Shown piece after piece: positions 12,051 through 22,021 of a stretch of DNA of 64,000 nucleotides. The DNA lies in contig JAWNZC010000446.1 in assembly GCA_035771165.1 (NCBI GenBank), positions 1,892,783 through 1,956,782 of the forward strand. The letters run 5' to 3'. The notes beneath the pieces were generated by a model. It was not told the origin of the DNA and ran no database searches. It saw only the letters and a program-made list of their open reading frames with translations. The DNA comes from Paragorgia papillata (taxonomy: Eukaryota; Cnidaria; Anthozoa; Scleralcyonacea; Coralliidae). Position 1 is the first letter of the stretch; the number at the start of each line of letters is the position of its first letter. The position numbers and the translations under genes were made by a program.

Positions 12051-12304
12051 TAAAAGGCTGTGAAACGGGAGAAGACACCCACAAGCTGGCATCCTTACAT
12101 GTGCGGTGTTGTCAAACCATCAAACATTGTCGAAAGGGCTAAACAAAATTTTCTGCAGTCGGGTGTTTATTCGCAATAACTAACCGCTTTCTGGCTTGTC
12201 GAAATCAGAAACATATACATGCAGGCACCGAAAAGGGGAATCGAGCGATTAGCAATTCTATGGCTATTTATTTTGTGCTCAGCCAAGTTGTTGGAAAATT
12301 CTAA

Positions 12305-14569
12305 TTAAACTTCTGTTGTTCAAAAACATTAATCGATCTCTTCTTTACTACAAGACCTGAACTATATATATCTGGAACTATTCCTACTGGTTTTAGTGAT
12401 CATTCTGCTATCTATGGAATTAGGAAGCTCCACAGGAAGAAAACGGCTTCTTTACCTCGAATCGTCGAAACACGAAATTATAAGGGCTTTAATGCAAATT
12501 TGTTCAAAATGGATCTTGAGAATATCCCTTGGGAGATTATTGAATTAAAAACAGTCGTAAATGATGCATGGAATGCTTTCAGGGATATGTTTTTGGCAGT
12601 TGTCGATAAACATATTCCTGTATTAAAGCGTCGTGTTCGTGAAAGATCTCTACCATGGATTACATCTTCGATTAGGGATATGATGAAGCAGCGTAAATAC
12701 CATCACAAGAAGGCAATTATGACAAATAAAGATTTCCACTGGAATAACTATAAAAAGTTGCGCAATGAAATAACAACTCAACTTCGCAAAGGAAGAAGTA
12801 ATTACTATTCATCTTTGCTTGCTGGTAAACAGGACTCAAAGGAAATGTGGAAGACGTTAAACCAAATTTTACCTAAGTCTAAGAAGAATACTCAATCTAC
12901 CATGACAAATTGTCTTGGCTTAACAGCGGAAAAGTTTAATACCTTTTTTACAACGATTGTAGAAAAACTTCGAAATACCTTTCATGTCACAACCGTTTTA
13001 CCTAAACTACAAACTCCACGAGTTGAAAATGATTTTGTTATTCAAGAAATCACATTGGATTTTGTGCGCCAACAACTAACCAAACTTAAAATCAAAACGG
13101 CTTCGGGTTTTAAAGACTTCCCAGCAAGAGTTTTAAAAGAAGCTGGTGATACTATTTCCAAACCAATTACATATTTGTTAAATTTGACCATTAGTACTGG
13201 TGAAATCCCGGCAGACTGGAAAACTGCTAAAGTTACACCCATATTCAAGTCTGGTCGTAAAGAGGATGAGGATAATTATCGCCCGATTTCGGTCCTACCG
13301 CTGATCTCTAAGATTATGGAGAAAGCTATACAGAGTCAGTTAGTTGATTTCCTAACTGAAAATAAGGTTCTGTCACCTTATCAATCTGGTTTCAGAAAGC
13401 AGCATTCAACGGAAACTGCAGTGGTTTATTTAAGTGATCAGTTACTTGAAAATATGTGCAACAAAAAACTCACTGAAGCTATTTTTATTGACTTGAAAAA
13501 GGCCTTCGATTCCGTGGACCATCGTTTCCTGCTACATAAGTTGGAACATTATGGCATCAGGAATGACAGTCTAAAATGGTTTCAAAATTACCTAACATCT
13601 CGTACACAAGTAGTCAGTTACTGTGATGAGCTATCGTGCAACATGTACATTACATATGGCGTTCCTCAGGGGTCTATTCTTGGACCCCTGTTATTTGTAC
13701 TGTTCATAAATGACTTACCAACTTGCCTCAAAAACTGTTCTATCAATATGTATGCTGATGACACCGTAATTTATATTGAAGACTACTCGTCTGCTTCGGT
13801 TTCTGCTACCTTACAGAAGGACCTGGATAGAGTTGTCCAATGGATTGCTGAAAATAATCTAATTTTGAATACATCAAAGACTAAGACGCTACTGTTTGGT
13901 ACTAGACAGAAATTGGCAGGCATTGATGACTGGAGCTTGTATATGTATGACCAACAATTAGAAAGAGTATCTAAGTTTCATTACTTAGGTGTACTCTTTG
14001 ACGAAAATTTAACGTGGAAAGAACATGTTGAGGAAATTGTCATTAAAGCCAGTAAACGTTTAGGTTTGATGGCTCGTTTACGTTCCTGTCTTACAATAGC
14101 TGCAACCAAATGTATTTTCAATACACTTGTTAAACCTCTACTGGATTATACTGATGCAGCCTGGGGAGAGCTCTCAGAAGGATGCAAACATGATTTACAG
14201 TGTATTCAGAATCGAGGTGCACGAATAATTTTGCAAGTCTCTTCCTCCGAAAATACATTTCCTAAATTAGGTTGGTTATCCTTAATGCAGTGGAGAATTA
14301 TCCATCAATGCTGTTTAGTATTTAAATGCTTACACCATCTGGCTCCAGAATATTTTGCGAACTACTATACTCGAAATAGTGAAGTACATAAATACGGTAC
14401 AAGATCCAGAAATGACATTCATCTTCCAAGATTTAAGCTGGAGCTTGGAAAGAGAACGTTTAAATATGCAGGAGCCAAACATTTTAATGAACTTCCAAAT
14501 GATATAAAAACTGCAACTTCTTTACATAGTTTTAAAAGACAGATTTTTAAATATTTTGTAAAATTGTAA
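12305..14569 (+). CDS. Non-LTR retrotransposon ORF2, endonuclease C-end plus reverse transcriptase (L2/CR1-like)
   Basis: Open for 755 codons with no stop inside. It is 5'-truncated: it begins after a stop at 12302-12304, within the C-terminal end of an apurinic-like endonuclease (PTGFSDHSAIYGIRK, around residues 27-41). Reverse transcriptase motifs follow: NYRPISVLP, the palm A motif IDLKKAFDSVDH (13489-13524), YGVPQGSILGPLLF, and the catalytic YADD at 13751-13762. The thumb/connection region and a typical C-terminus (PNDIKTATSLHSFKRQIFKY) complete it. This would copy its RNA at a nicked chromosomal target. The intact frame suggests fairly recent insertion. An internal TTG at 12500 is not a credible start. 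Confidence 0.93.
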   Translation, partial: LNFCCSKTLIDLFFTTRPELYISGTIPTGFSDHSAIYGIRKLHRKKTASLPRIVETRNYKGFNANLFKMDLENIPWEIIELKTVVNDAWNAFRDMFLAVVDKHIPVLKRRVRERSLPWITSSIRDMMKQRKYHHKKAIMTNKDFHWNNYKKLRNEITTQLRKGRSNYYSSLLAGKQDSKEMWKTLNQILPKSKKNTQSTMTNCLGLTAEKFNTFFTTIVEKLRNTFHVTTVLPKLQTPRVENDFVIQEITLDFVRQQLTKLKIKTASGFKDFPARVLKEAGDTISKPITYLLNLTISTGEIPADWKTAKVTPIFKSGRKEDEDNYRPISVLPLISKIMEKAIQSQLVDFLTENKVLSPYQSGFRKQHSTETAVVYLSDQLLENMCNKKLTEAIFIDLKKAFDSVDHRFLLHKLEHYGIRNDSLKWFQNYLTSRTQVVSYCDELSCNMYITYGVPQGSILGPLLFVLFINDLPTCLKNCSINMYADDTVIYIEDYSSASVSATLQKDLDRVVQWIAENNLILNTSKTKTLLFGTRQKLAGIDDWSLYMYDQQLERVSKFHYLGVLFDENLTWKEHVEEIVIKASKRLGLMARLRSCLTIAATKCIFNTLVKPLLDYTDAAWGELSEGCKHDLQCIQNRGARIILQVSSSENTFPKLGWLSLMQWRIIHQCCLVFKCLHHLAPEYFANYYTRNSEVHKYGTRSRNDIHLPRFKLELGKRTFKYAGAKHFNELPNDIKTATSLHSFKRQIFKYFVKL

Positions 14570-14734
14570 ATCCAATTCTCATATTATTTATTATTATCTT
14601 TCATTATTAATTATTTAATTATATAGTTAGTAACTTTTTTATAAATTGTAATAACTTAAATACAGGGCCTCTATGGATACCAGCTTTGCTGAAAGAGCTA
14701 CCCTGTTAAAATAAAGTTTCTACTACTACTACTA
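12305..14734 (+). mobile_element. 5'-truncated L2/CR1-like element with (TAC)n tail
   Basis: The 3' UTR after the stop at 14569 ends AAAGAGCTACCCTGTTAAAA, TAAAG, then a short (TAC)n tail at about 14720-14734, as in L2/CR1 elements that end in a microsatellite rather than poly(A). The 5' boundary is uncertain (about 12290). No clear target duplication. It lies in sense inside CATAG copy II and antisense to the lectin gene. Confidence 0.85.
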
Positions 14735-16662
14735 TGACCTGCTGAGATTTAAATTATTAGTTTTGTCAAAGCATATTGTCTTTTGGTAATTAGTAACTAT
14801 CTTGTGTTTTTAAACTTGTTATCATTATTTTCTGTACATATTAAAATGAGTGGTCTTAACTTTTTCATCAATTAAATGCTATTTAAAGATTATATACCAT
14901 GCAATTGTTCTCTTTGTTATTATTTTACTGGTAATACATAATAAATTATCCTGTGCAGTGCTCACAGACTTCTCTACAGTATGCTTTCTGGCTTTTAATG
15001 GCAGATTAGTGATATCAGTGATTTTCCTTTTTATGACATCCTGAAACATTTCCTTGTATCACTGGCAAACATTTTTTCTTTGAATAGAAATGGCATTAGC
15101 ATTTATAATGTACTTGAACTCATACAGATCAAGTTTGGGTTGCCTGAGCGTTTCCCTGCAAAGTGCAATCCTCATTTGATGGACTCTATAACCATCAAAT
15201 TACTCTTTAACCATGCACATCGTGACAGATTTCAGCCATCAGGATGTATTTTAATCCTTGAAGAAGGAATTGAAAAGAAGTAGGTTGTAATTTTATTAGA
15301 CTGTGTTTGTGTTGAGATAAACATTCTACATTGTGAGAAACATTGGGGTCTTTCCAACACTTCATAAAAGGTAAAAATTCTGTTGTCAACTACTGCACGC
15401 GTACGTGCATCATTCAGAATTTTCACTCTGTGCTTAACTTGACTCATGCATGGGGTTTTTATGGCAAATTTTGTGATGCTCCAGCTCCGGTTTCTCTGTA
15501 GTTGTCTAAAATTTGTATTGAAATGCAGCATGTTAAGTAAACAAACTCACCCGACCCGCGGATTATTTTGTTGCGAAACCCATATATATGGAAGTTTTAT
15601 TAATGCAATCTGAGCGAATTCGACCACTTCTTTTAACGATTCTCTCCGCTTCACAAAACTGGTATATTGCCTTTAACCACTTGGAATGGATAGCGGTATT
15701 TTCGACTTTAGTCAGTTTTAATACCAAGGCCATGCCCACTGACCGAAGCTTTGCGCGGTGCATGACATAACAGACTTATTTCCCGCTCTAGCACTCGTTT
15801 TGGCAAACGTGATGCGCAACTGCTTGTTGCATTTAGGGCAGGCTAGTTCTGAGTCACAATCTGGTTTTTTTTTAACGATTTAAAGTAAGAAATAATCGAG
15901 AAATATTAAATAAAGTGAGACCAAACAAATGCGATCGAGGCCTACTATTATTAACCAGCTGTCAAGTCATTCTATCATCGGATAAAGTATAACTTTCTCT
16001 GGAAATCATTAAATTCAGATAACCAAATTATATAATGTAGCGTGTATATACTTATATACTAACTTCAATGTCACTTGGTTGGAAATGTCTATTACAAATG
16101 CGTACATTGCCTTCGTCTATTTATGCGAATATCTTTTATATCAACAACGACGTGTCGTCGTGTTCCTTTGTTACTTGTAATACCGTAATATTTATTATTT
16201 CTCTTCGCCAAGACGCCTTTGCAACATCTGAAGCAGATGGAATGCTTAATAGACTTATCCTTTCGTGTTTTTTCTCCGCGATTATTACTCTACATCCAAA
16301 TGTTGAACAATTTGCGCCCGGCAGTACTTTTGCTGAGCGTGGCTAAACAGATAACATCTGAAACGTGCCCCTTCTTCCCACGTGATCAGAATTGAGAGGG
16401 AACAAAAAGTGTGCGCTTTGAAGTACGCCGCGTTTCCAGACACTTTAATTCCAGGGACTATGATTTCAACTGGATCATAGCTATTACAAACTGCAGTAGT
16501 CTGTACTCTGTACATAGCCCGTCACGAGCTGCTCATGAACCTTTAAGCTTAAAAATAATTATTTTAAACTAAAAGATACTTTTATGTATTTTAGAAATCA
16601 TTATCTATATGTTAGATTTTCACTCAACATAATATTCCCAATGTGAACTGGTATAATAATTA

Positions 16663-17210
16663 GGGGCCGATTACGTGAAACGAGTTGACTTAACCCAGTT
16701 GGCCCGCTTCGTATATTTATCATATCTTGTTTCAAAATTTCAATTACATGGCATTACCGAGCTGGGCCCGCCTTGCCGGCGCGGTATTAAAGCGAGTTGA
16801 AAATTCACCTTTTCCCCTGCCCATGTAATCGGCTTTTTGCCGGGTTGGCCCGGCAAAGCGGCCTGAAAAACTGTTTGACTCGTTCTGCCGCGGGTTTGTT
16901 TACTTGATTGTATAAATAAATATATAGCTGAAATGAATAGAGCATCAAAACCTTGTTTGTGTGTTTCGAGACGTAGCGACAACTTAACGATACTTACAAA
17001 ACATTGCATCGATATAAATAACAACAGTGTAAAACTGCAGTAAAACTAACGTAACTTTGCTCAAATGAAGAAACATTTGCTTGGTAATTGCGAATTTCGG
17101 GTTGAAATAATCGACGTCAACTCAAAACTCATGTAGCCCGCCTCTGCTCATGTATCAATATAAATCTCATCCCGGCTTACCGGACCAACTCGCTCCACGT
17201 AATCAGCCCC
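16663..17210. mobile_element. TA-flanked MITE with GGGGCYGATTACGTG ends
   Basis: Left end GGGGCCGATTACGTGAAACG and right end, reversed, GGGGCTGATTACGTGGAGCG share a TIR of about 25 bp with few mismatches, preceded and followed by TA. The 548-bp interior has GC-rich ends (GCCCGGC motifs) and an AT-rich middle and no coding frame. A Harbinger-type TTA/TAA site is possible too. Confidence 0.75.
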
Positions 17211-17224
17211 TAAAATACACTATG

Positions 17225-17541
17225 TAATGAGTAATGATTTATTTAACGTCGCAAGCACAGGATGTGGTCGCCCAATCATCCGAGCCAGGAGCTCATGTTA
17301 AAAGTGCACGACATAAGCTAAGACCTAACATGTTGATTTTACGGAGGGAGGAAAACCGCAGAACCCTGCGAAAAACCCTCGAAGCACAGGAGAGACCAAC
17401 TAAACGCTACTCACATGAAATTCAAGTTCGAGAATGGGGTCATTCCCAGACGGTCACCCATCCAAGAACTAACCCCGTTCAACCGGGCTTAACTACAGCG
17501 GTGAGAGGCAGCGCCCTAACAGCACACGCCACCCGTGCTAC
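17225..17541 (-). mobile_element. 5S rRNA-derived SINE (SINE3-like)
   Basis: On the minus strand the head region reads GTTAAGCCCGG, then GGTTAGTTCTTGGATGGGTG and ACCGTCTGGGAAT, closely following the internal control region of 5S rRNA (box A/IE/box C). A non-5S body follows, and the element ends in CGTTAAATAAATCATTACTC. The head GGCGTGTGCTGTTAGGGCGC precedes the 5S part. A second copy lies at 38548-38830. It has no coding capacity. The + strand ORF here is a shadow. Confidence 0.8.
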
Positions 17542-17870
17542 CCTAGTTTACATTATGATGTATAAATTATATACTATATACGACATTACGACAATCAAAA
17601 TTTTTATACGAGTTTGTATGGTCGTTTCAGTAAAACTTGTTAGATTTTATTTAATTTAATTAATTTCTACTGGCTTAAATAACAAGTTTAAAAATTGTAG
17701 AGTAATTACGAATATAGATAGTATATACATGAAGAAAGAAGCAGTAGGAAAAACTAGAAAGGAAGTATAGAAAGAACCATACTAATCAAACTTATTCATA
17801 ACTAAATAATTTATATTTACACATGTAGAATGTTTTCGTTTGTATAATGACCAGTATATATAAGACTTAC

Positions 17871-17943
17871 CCGAGCCGCTTGCATAAGTGGAAGAAAGAT
17901 AAATCCAGAGTAGAATGATAGCACATATCTTGAGACATTTCAT
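17871..17943 (-). CDS. Lectin gene, exon 1: signal peptide
   Basis: The ATG at 17941-17943 opens MKCLKICAIILLWIYLSSTY, then ASGS, a typical signal peptide with a positive start, a hydrophobic core and a small-residue cleavage zone. The exon ends at a consensus donor G|GTAAGTC in phase 1, which matches the phase-1 start of the C-type lectin exon at 6676 and creates an Asp just before CPPHW. A polypyrimidine/AG acceptor (AAGTTTTTCAG) immediately precedes the ATG, so a non-coding 5' exon probably lies upstream. The pairing with the lectin exons across 11.2 kb is inference from phase, strand and domain logic. Confidence 0.7.
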
Positions 17944-18295
17944 TCTGAAAAACTTGCCACGAAACCTGCGTATACTTGGAGATGTCTTCAATGATCCACC
18001 TTCAGTAGTTAAATACCCTCTGAAAATAGCGTTCTGTTAATTATGCTGTTCATTATAATAGCACAGTTCATAAAAAGCTCTTTCAGCATTCAGCTGAAGC
18101 CTCTTGTTTTGTAATTTCCGCTTCTCATTGTACAGACTTGAATGTAAATAAATTAGTCTTGCATATTATAGAAAAAAGAGAGAACAATTTTTGTTTATGA
18201 TACGGCCAAATTGAAATAATAGAATAATAAAAGAAGCGAAAAATTGTGAAAACATCATGCACGTTTATTATTACTCGGGCTACCCATAGCCACTG
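17944..18295. other. Upstream of lectin coding start, no gene seen
   Basis: Probably 5' UTR intron of the lectin gene. I see no clear promoter element, repeat or further exon. Confidence 0.4.
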
Positions 18296-18472
18296 GAAAG
18301 GGAGAGGACTGTGAAACTCCGCTCTGAAACAAAAGAACTTCCGGTTTGATGTTAAAAATTTCACGACTGAGCGTCACGTGATCTTGAACCGGCATGGCCA
18401 GTGTATTCTTTCATATGGCTTACATTAGATACTACTCAAATCTACGGTGGCCCGTTGGGGACACGCTTGTTC

Positions 18473-18726
18473 CTTAGAAAATATACAGCACTTCCGTAGA
18501 AAATGTATAGCCGTTCCGTAGAAAATGTAGAGCTCTTCCGTAGAAATGTGTATATACAGCTGTTCCGTAGAAAATATACAGCTCTTCCGTACAAAATGTA
18601 TAGCCGTTCCGTAGAACATGTATAGCTTTTCCGTAGAAAATGTATGGCTCTTCCGTAGAAAATGTATAGCTCTTCCGTAGAAAATGTATAGCTCTTCCGT
18701 AGAAAATGTATAGCTCTTCGGTAGAA
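18473..18726 (+). repeat. Left subterminal array of 20-25-bp units
   Basis: About eleven units of the form TTCCGTAGAAAATGTATAGC with variation at the unit ends (CTC, CG, CTG, CTT). Some units carry ATACAG variants. Units are contiguous, with no unique spacers. Confidence 0.9.
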
Positions 18727-18803
18727 AGTTAAAACTAATGCGCGCGCACGTTAAGCATATTCGTATTACACGAAGTGTTGGTACGGTCTATTATGAATTC
18801 AAT

Positions 18804-18905
18804 ATGGCAGCTTGTCAGCAATGTTCTGCGGAGTTTCCTTCCCAAGTTTACATTCAGTTTTGTCCTTCTTGTGGCTTTGAAAGAAACGGTATTAGGTTCC
18901 ATTAA
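18804..18905 (+). CDS. Tiny zinc-ribbon exon in left arm of the inverted-repeat element
   Basis: The ATG opens a 33-codon frame with a double CxxC pattern: MAACQQCSAEFPSQVYIQFC, then PSCGFERN. This is the layout of a small zinc ribbon (C-x2-C, 12 residues, C-x2-C). The frame ends at a stop at 18905, but a splice donor sits at 18889 (AAACG|GTATTAG; in the opposite arm AAACG|GTAAGG, closer to consensus), so it was probably the first exon of a spliced transposon gene. Its mirror at 19364-19448 has lost the ATG and one cysteine. No function assigned. Confidence 0.45.
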   Translation: MAACQQCSAEFPSQVYIQFCPSCGFERNGIRFH

Positions 18906-19363
18906 ATTATTGGGTATTGTTTAGTGATTTAAAGTACAGAGTACTCAGAGGTTAAATAACATACGTTTACAATATCTCACAGTATAAACGTCAGTATTTC
19001 AGAATTTTAATGAAGAGCATATAACGTTTCTGACGTGCTCTTCATTAAAATTCTGGTTTTCTTTTCGACGTGATAATTGATAATCATTCAAACGTCTCTT
19101 TAAAGTGCGAACGGTCATCTCTATACCATGTTCATTTTTTAGTAGCTGAGTTATAAGTTCGTATTTATAACCAAGATGGAAATAATGCTCTATGACTCTA
19201 CGTTCGATAACTACTGCAATATAATTTATAAAATAAAATGAAAAGATATTGTATGAATACTGACGTTTATACTGCGAGATATTGTAAACATATGCTATTT
19301 AACCTCTGAGTACTCTGTACTTTAAATCACTAAACAATACCCAATAATTTAATGGAACCTTAC

Positions 19364-19448
19364 CGTTTCTTTCAAAGCCACAAGAAGGACAAAACTGAAT
19401 GTAAACTTGGGAAGGAAACTCCGCAGAACATTGCTGCCAAGCTGCCAA
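19364..19448 (-). pseudogene. Mirror copy of the zinc-ribbon exon, start lost
   Basis: The right arm carries the same peptide on the minus strand, but the ATG is TTG and the first CxxC is damaged (Cys to Trp). The donor is AAACG|GTAAGG. In both arms the exon points toward the centre of the element. Confidence 0.5.
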
Positions 19449-19527
19449 ATTGAATTCATAATAGACCGTACCAACACTTCATGTAATACGAATATGCTTA
19501 ACGTGCGCGCGCATTAGTTTTAACTTT

Positions 19528-19797
19528 CTACGGAAGAGCTATACATTTTCTACGGAAGAGCTATACATTTTCTACGGAAGAGCCATACATGCTGTATATT
19601 TTCTACGGAACAGCTGTATATATACATTTCTACGGAAGAGCTCTACATTTTCTACGGAACGGCTATACATTTTCTACGGAACAGCTGTATATTTTCTACG
19701 GAACAGCTGTATATATACATTTCTACGGAAGAGCTCTACATTTTCTACGGAACGGCTATACATTTTCTACGGAAGTGCTGTATATTTTCTACGGAAC
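19528..19797 (-). repeat. Right subterminal array of 20-25-bp units
   Basis: Mirror of the left array, units reading TTTCTACGGAAGAGCTATAC on the plus strand, about twelve units. A longer sub-block (TGTATATATACATTTCTACG) is itself duplicated within the array. Confidence 0.9.
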
Positions 19798-20100
19798 AAG
19801 CGTGTCCCCAACGGGCCACCGTACAAATCAGTAGAGCGAGACATGGATGATTTTTTTATCGCTTCCGAAGTGTCAGTTTTATTAACCGCGGATCAATATT
19901 AAAGCAATCACGAGGTGTATTATCATGTACCACGTGATAAACATCCCATTGAATCCATTGTTAACTCGTAAACAAGCTATCACGTGGTACATAAGAATAC
20001 ACCTCGTGATTGCTTTGAAATTGATCTGCCGTTAACGAAACTGTCGCTTCGGAAGCGATGAAAACATCGTCTATGTCTCGCTCTACTGATTTGAGTAGTA

Positions 20101-20639
20101 CGTCTTATTTGAGAAATACGCGACTTAAAAACTCTCACGGTCCTGTTAAAACCAATCCAATCTTCTTGAGGTGATTTCTTTGTGCACACAATCATATTAT
20201 TGAATAAACTAATATCTAAAATTAACGCAGAATCAATGTAAAATATAAAATTTGTCATAAAAATGACGGACTACAGTATACACTATACAGCGCTGTCGCT
20301 GTCTTAAGTTCGTAGGTCGTCAAAAACCGAATTCCTACCGAATTTTGTTAACGAAATACAAGGGTACTCCTTTGGACTTGTAAATATCATGTTTCTTGTG
20401 GATTTTTAGAAGTCACCATAACCGACAAAACAAATATATATGGTGGTGCATCGTTGTGTAGATGATCGGCGTTCGGTTTCATGATGGACTTTATCGTGAC
20501 ATTAAAATGATCATCCCTTGAACATTACACAATCGTATCAAGCGCTAACTCATGCGTGGCTCACTCAAATAATTCGCACTCTGGCATTGTGAGCAAATTA
20601 GCCGTAGCGCGAACTATTTTCTCCCCACCGGACTAATTA
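20101..20639. other. No gene or repeat recognised
   Basis: Interior of the second CATAG-family region. A 92-codon minus ORF (19980-20258) overlaps the foldback arm and has no recognisable motif. Confidence 0.4.
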
Positions 20640-21035
20640 TTGTAAACAAACATTTATAAGATTCAGATTCTCAGCTACAAAAATCTGGGAAAATATTCCC
20701 AGTGATTTAAAAACCCTTTCTGTTTCAATGTAAAAAATATTAAGTCACCAAGGTTGATCTGAATTTCATTCTCGTATTATACAATGTCTATTTTCTTACT
20801 TCGACACGATCTTAATATTTCATCCTCTGCTGATCCCCAACTTATTAATATGTCAAGGCAGTGATTAAACTCGAAAGCTTTATACTTTAATTACACTCAC
20901 ATATGTATATTCTTTCATAAAATATTTTGTTTTATATTTAACTCTGATTTATTTATGTATCACTATGTAAACTTTGTATTTTTCATTGTAAAGTTTTAAA
21001 AATAGTGTGAATAAATTGAAATTATCATAAATCGC
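20640..21035 (+). pseudogene. 3' end of a non-LTR retroelement
   Basis: A frame around 20655-20730 reads ATKIWENIPSDLKTLSVSM, the usual C-terminal tail of L2/CR1 or related reverse transcriptases, and then stops. An AT-rich 3' UTR follows to AATAAATTGAAATTATC near 21030. The duplicated segment starts inside this 3' UTR (about 20842). Confidence 0.5.
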
Positions 21036-21925
21036 CGCATGTCTACAAATTATTAATAAAAGAAAACCAAGGAACAACGCAGTCGAAAAGCATTTGTCGT
21101 CTCCGTGCTATTATTAAATCGGAGTTTTGCACTTTTGTTGTCAGATGGCAATATTTCTTAATACTTTAGTTATTCTAATAAACTGATACGCATACGACAA
21201 TTGCCAGTCCTCACCGTTGTTTATGAAACGCAATACACCAGACATTTAGTGCATTTAATATTCAATGAAAGCAACTCAACTTACGACATATAATTTAGCA
21301 CAACCATTCATATTAAGACAAAAGCGCATTTTAGTTTTAGTTGTACTGTTGGCAAAACAGTATTGTATCGTTATTTTACCTCGGCTCTCACCGTGTTCGG
21401 TCCGACCATTGATCGTTTATTCGAATTTACTGCACTTTATTAAATATTCTTTGCAAAGGGAGTTTTCATGAGGGACCATCTATGCATATGTCCAAATGAA
21501 GTGGAATTTATATCGAAACCATCACGGAAGAACTTCGTTGTAGCACTTGTAGGTACGCGCCTCGCTGCTCTAATGTAAAATCTTGCTTTTTGGTGCTCAA
21601 TCGCATGCAGGTTCAACGTCACGTGATCTTGAATTTGGCGAACAATAACATAAATCTCAGTCACGCCCACTTTCACAGCCCTCTCCCTTTCCAGTGGCTA
21701 TGATTAAGCCCAATTACATAAAACGTCGCTAATGATGGAAAAGTGACTTAACTTGTACAGGTTAGTGATTTTCTTGTCAGTTATCAGTTCAGATATCTCC
21801 CGTTTTTTCAGTTAACTGTTAAATATTTGGTGCTCCGTTCCGGACAAAAGGTATTCATATACCAGAAATAATTTGTCAACAGAGGAAGGTAACTTTATCA
21901 AAACTTCAGCTGAGCATACTGTAGC

Positions 21926-22021
21926 TTAACTCATTCCTGTCCAAGAGCTTCCCAGAGGTGAATAAAGCCGTCTGGCGTTAGCCAGAAATACTGAAGACCA
22001 ATTCGGACAGAAAAGAGTTAA
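21926..22021. mobile_element. Short TTAA-ended repeat
   Basis: Starts TTAACTCATTCCTGTCCAAG and ends GGACAGAAAAGAGTTAA, with CGTCTGGCGTTAG inside. Related units occur near 28896-28983 and 29527-29628 and in copy 2. The TTAA ends suggest a piggyBac-type MITE, but no transposase is seen. Confidence 0.5.

Larger units (their letters stand above)
11583..16462. mobile_element. CATAG-terminus DNA transposon, copy II (host of the RT element)
   Basis: TIRs as in copy I, beginning CATAGTCCCTGG at 11583 and ending at 16462. The target duplication is perfect: ATTTCAA at 11576-11582 and 16463-16469 (7 bp). Left-end sequence up to about 11830 and right half 14940-16462 match copy I. The region between is occupied largely by an L2/CR1-like retroelement (to about 14734) and by transposon exons at 11707-12050. 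Reading frames in the right half (such as 15080-15283) are short and unrecognised. Confidence 0.85.
18443..19823. mobile_element. 1.38-kb long-inverted-repeat transposon with subterminal repeat arrays
   Basis: Begins TACGGTGGCCCGTTGGGGAC and ends with the reverse complement, flanked by a perfect 6-bp duplication CAAATC (18437-18442 and 19824-19829). Arms of about 545 bp (18443-18990 and about 19280-19823) are highly similar. From the outside in they contain a 30-bp terminal repeat, an array of TTCCGTAGAAAATGTATAGC-type units, then a short exon with a zinc-ribbon motif. The central 280 bp holds a hairpin with 20-bp arms (CAGAATTTTAATGAAGAGCA, 18999 on). No transposase frame of useful length. 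Superfamily not assigned. Confidence 0.85.
18430..20100. mobile_element. Foldback element split by a nested insertion
   Basis: TACTACTCAAATC at 18430-18442 is mirrored by GATTTGAGTAGTA at 20088-20100. The left arm resumes after the insertion at 19824 (CAAATCAGTAGAGCGAGACA) and continues to about 19940. The right arm runs from about 19975 to 20100. Arms are about 115 bp once the insertion at 18443-19823 is removed, and include CACGAGGTGTATT and CTATCACGTGGTAC mirrored across the axis. Confidence 0.8.
18296..21702. mobile_element. Second CATAG-terminus family (CATAGCCACTGG ends)
   Basis: Left end CATAGCCACTGGAAAGGGAG at 18296 and its reverse complement ending at 21702 agree over about 31 bp with one mismatch. 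A CACGTGATCTTGAA motif occurs inside both ends. Flanks (GGCTACC and ATTAAGC) do not form a target duplication, so the two ends may have been brought together by rearrangement. The interior holds the nested inverted repeats at 18430-20100 and a retroelement 3' end. The duplicated segment begins within this element, and its right end recurs near 49714. Confidence 0.6.

Noticed and set aside
15080..15531. Overlapping frames in CATAG copy II (NRNGISIYNVLELIQ and others)
   Set aside because: Repeated in copy I with frame-breaking changes; possibly a transposase piece, but no motif supports a call.
18473..18726. Regularly spaced repeats resembling a CRISPR array
   Set aside because: Units are contiguous and variable with no unique spacers, have an inverted twin array 1 kb away, and the DNA is eukaryotic.
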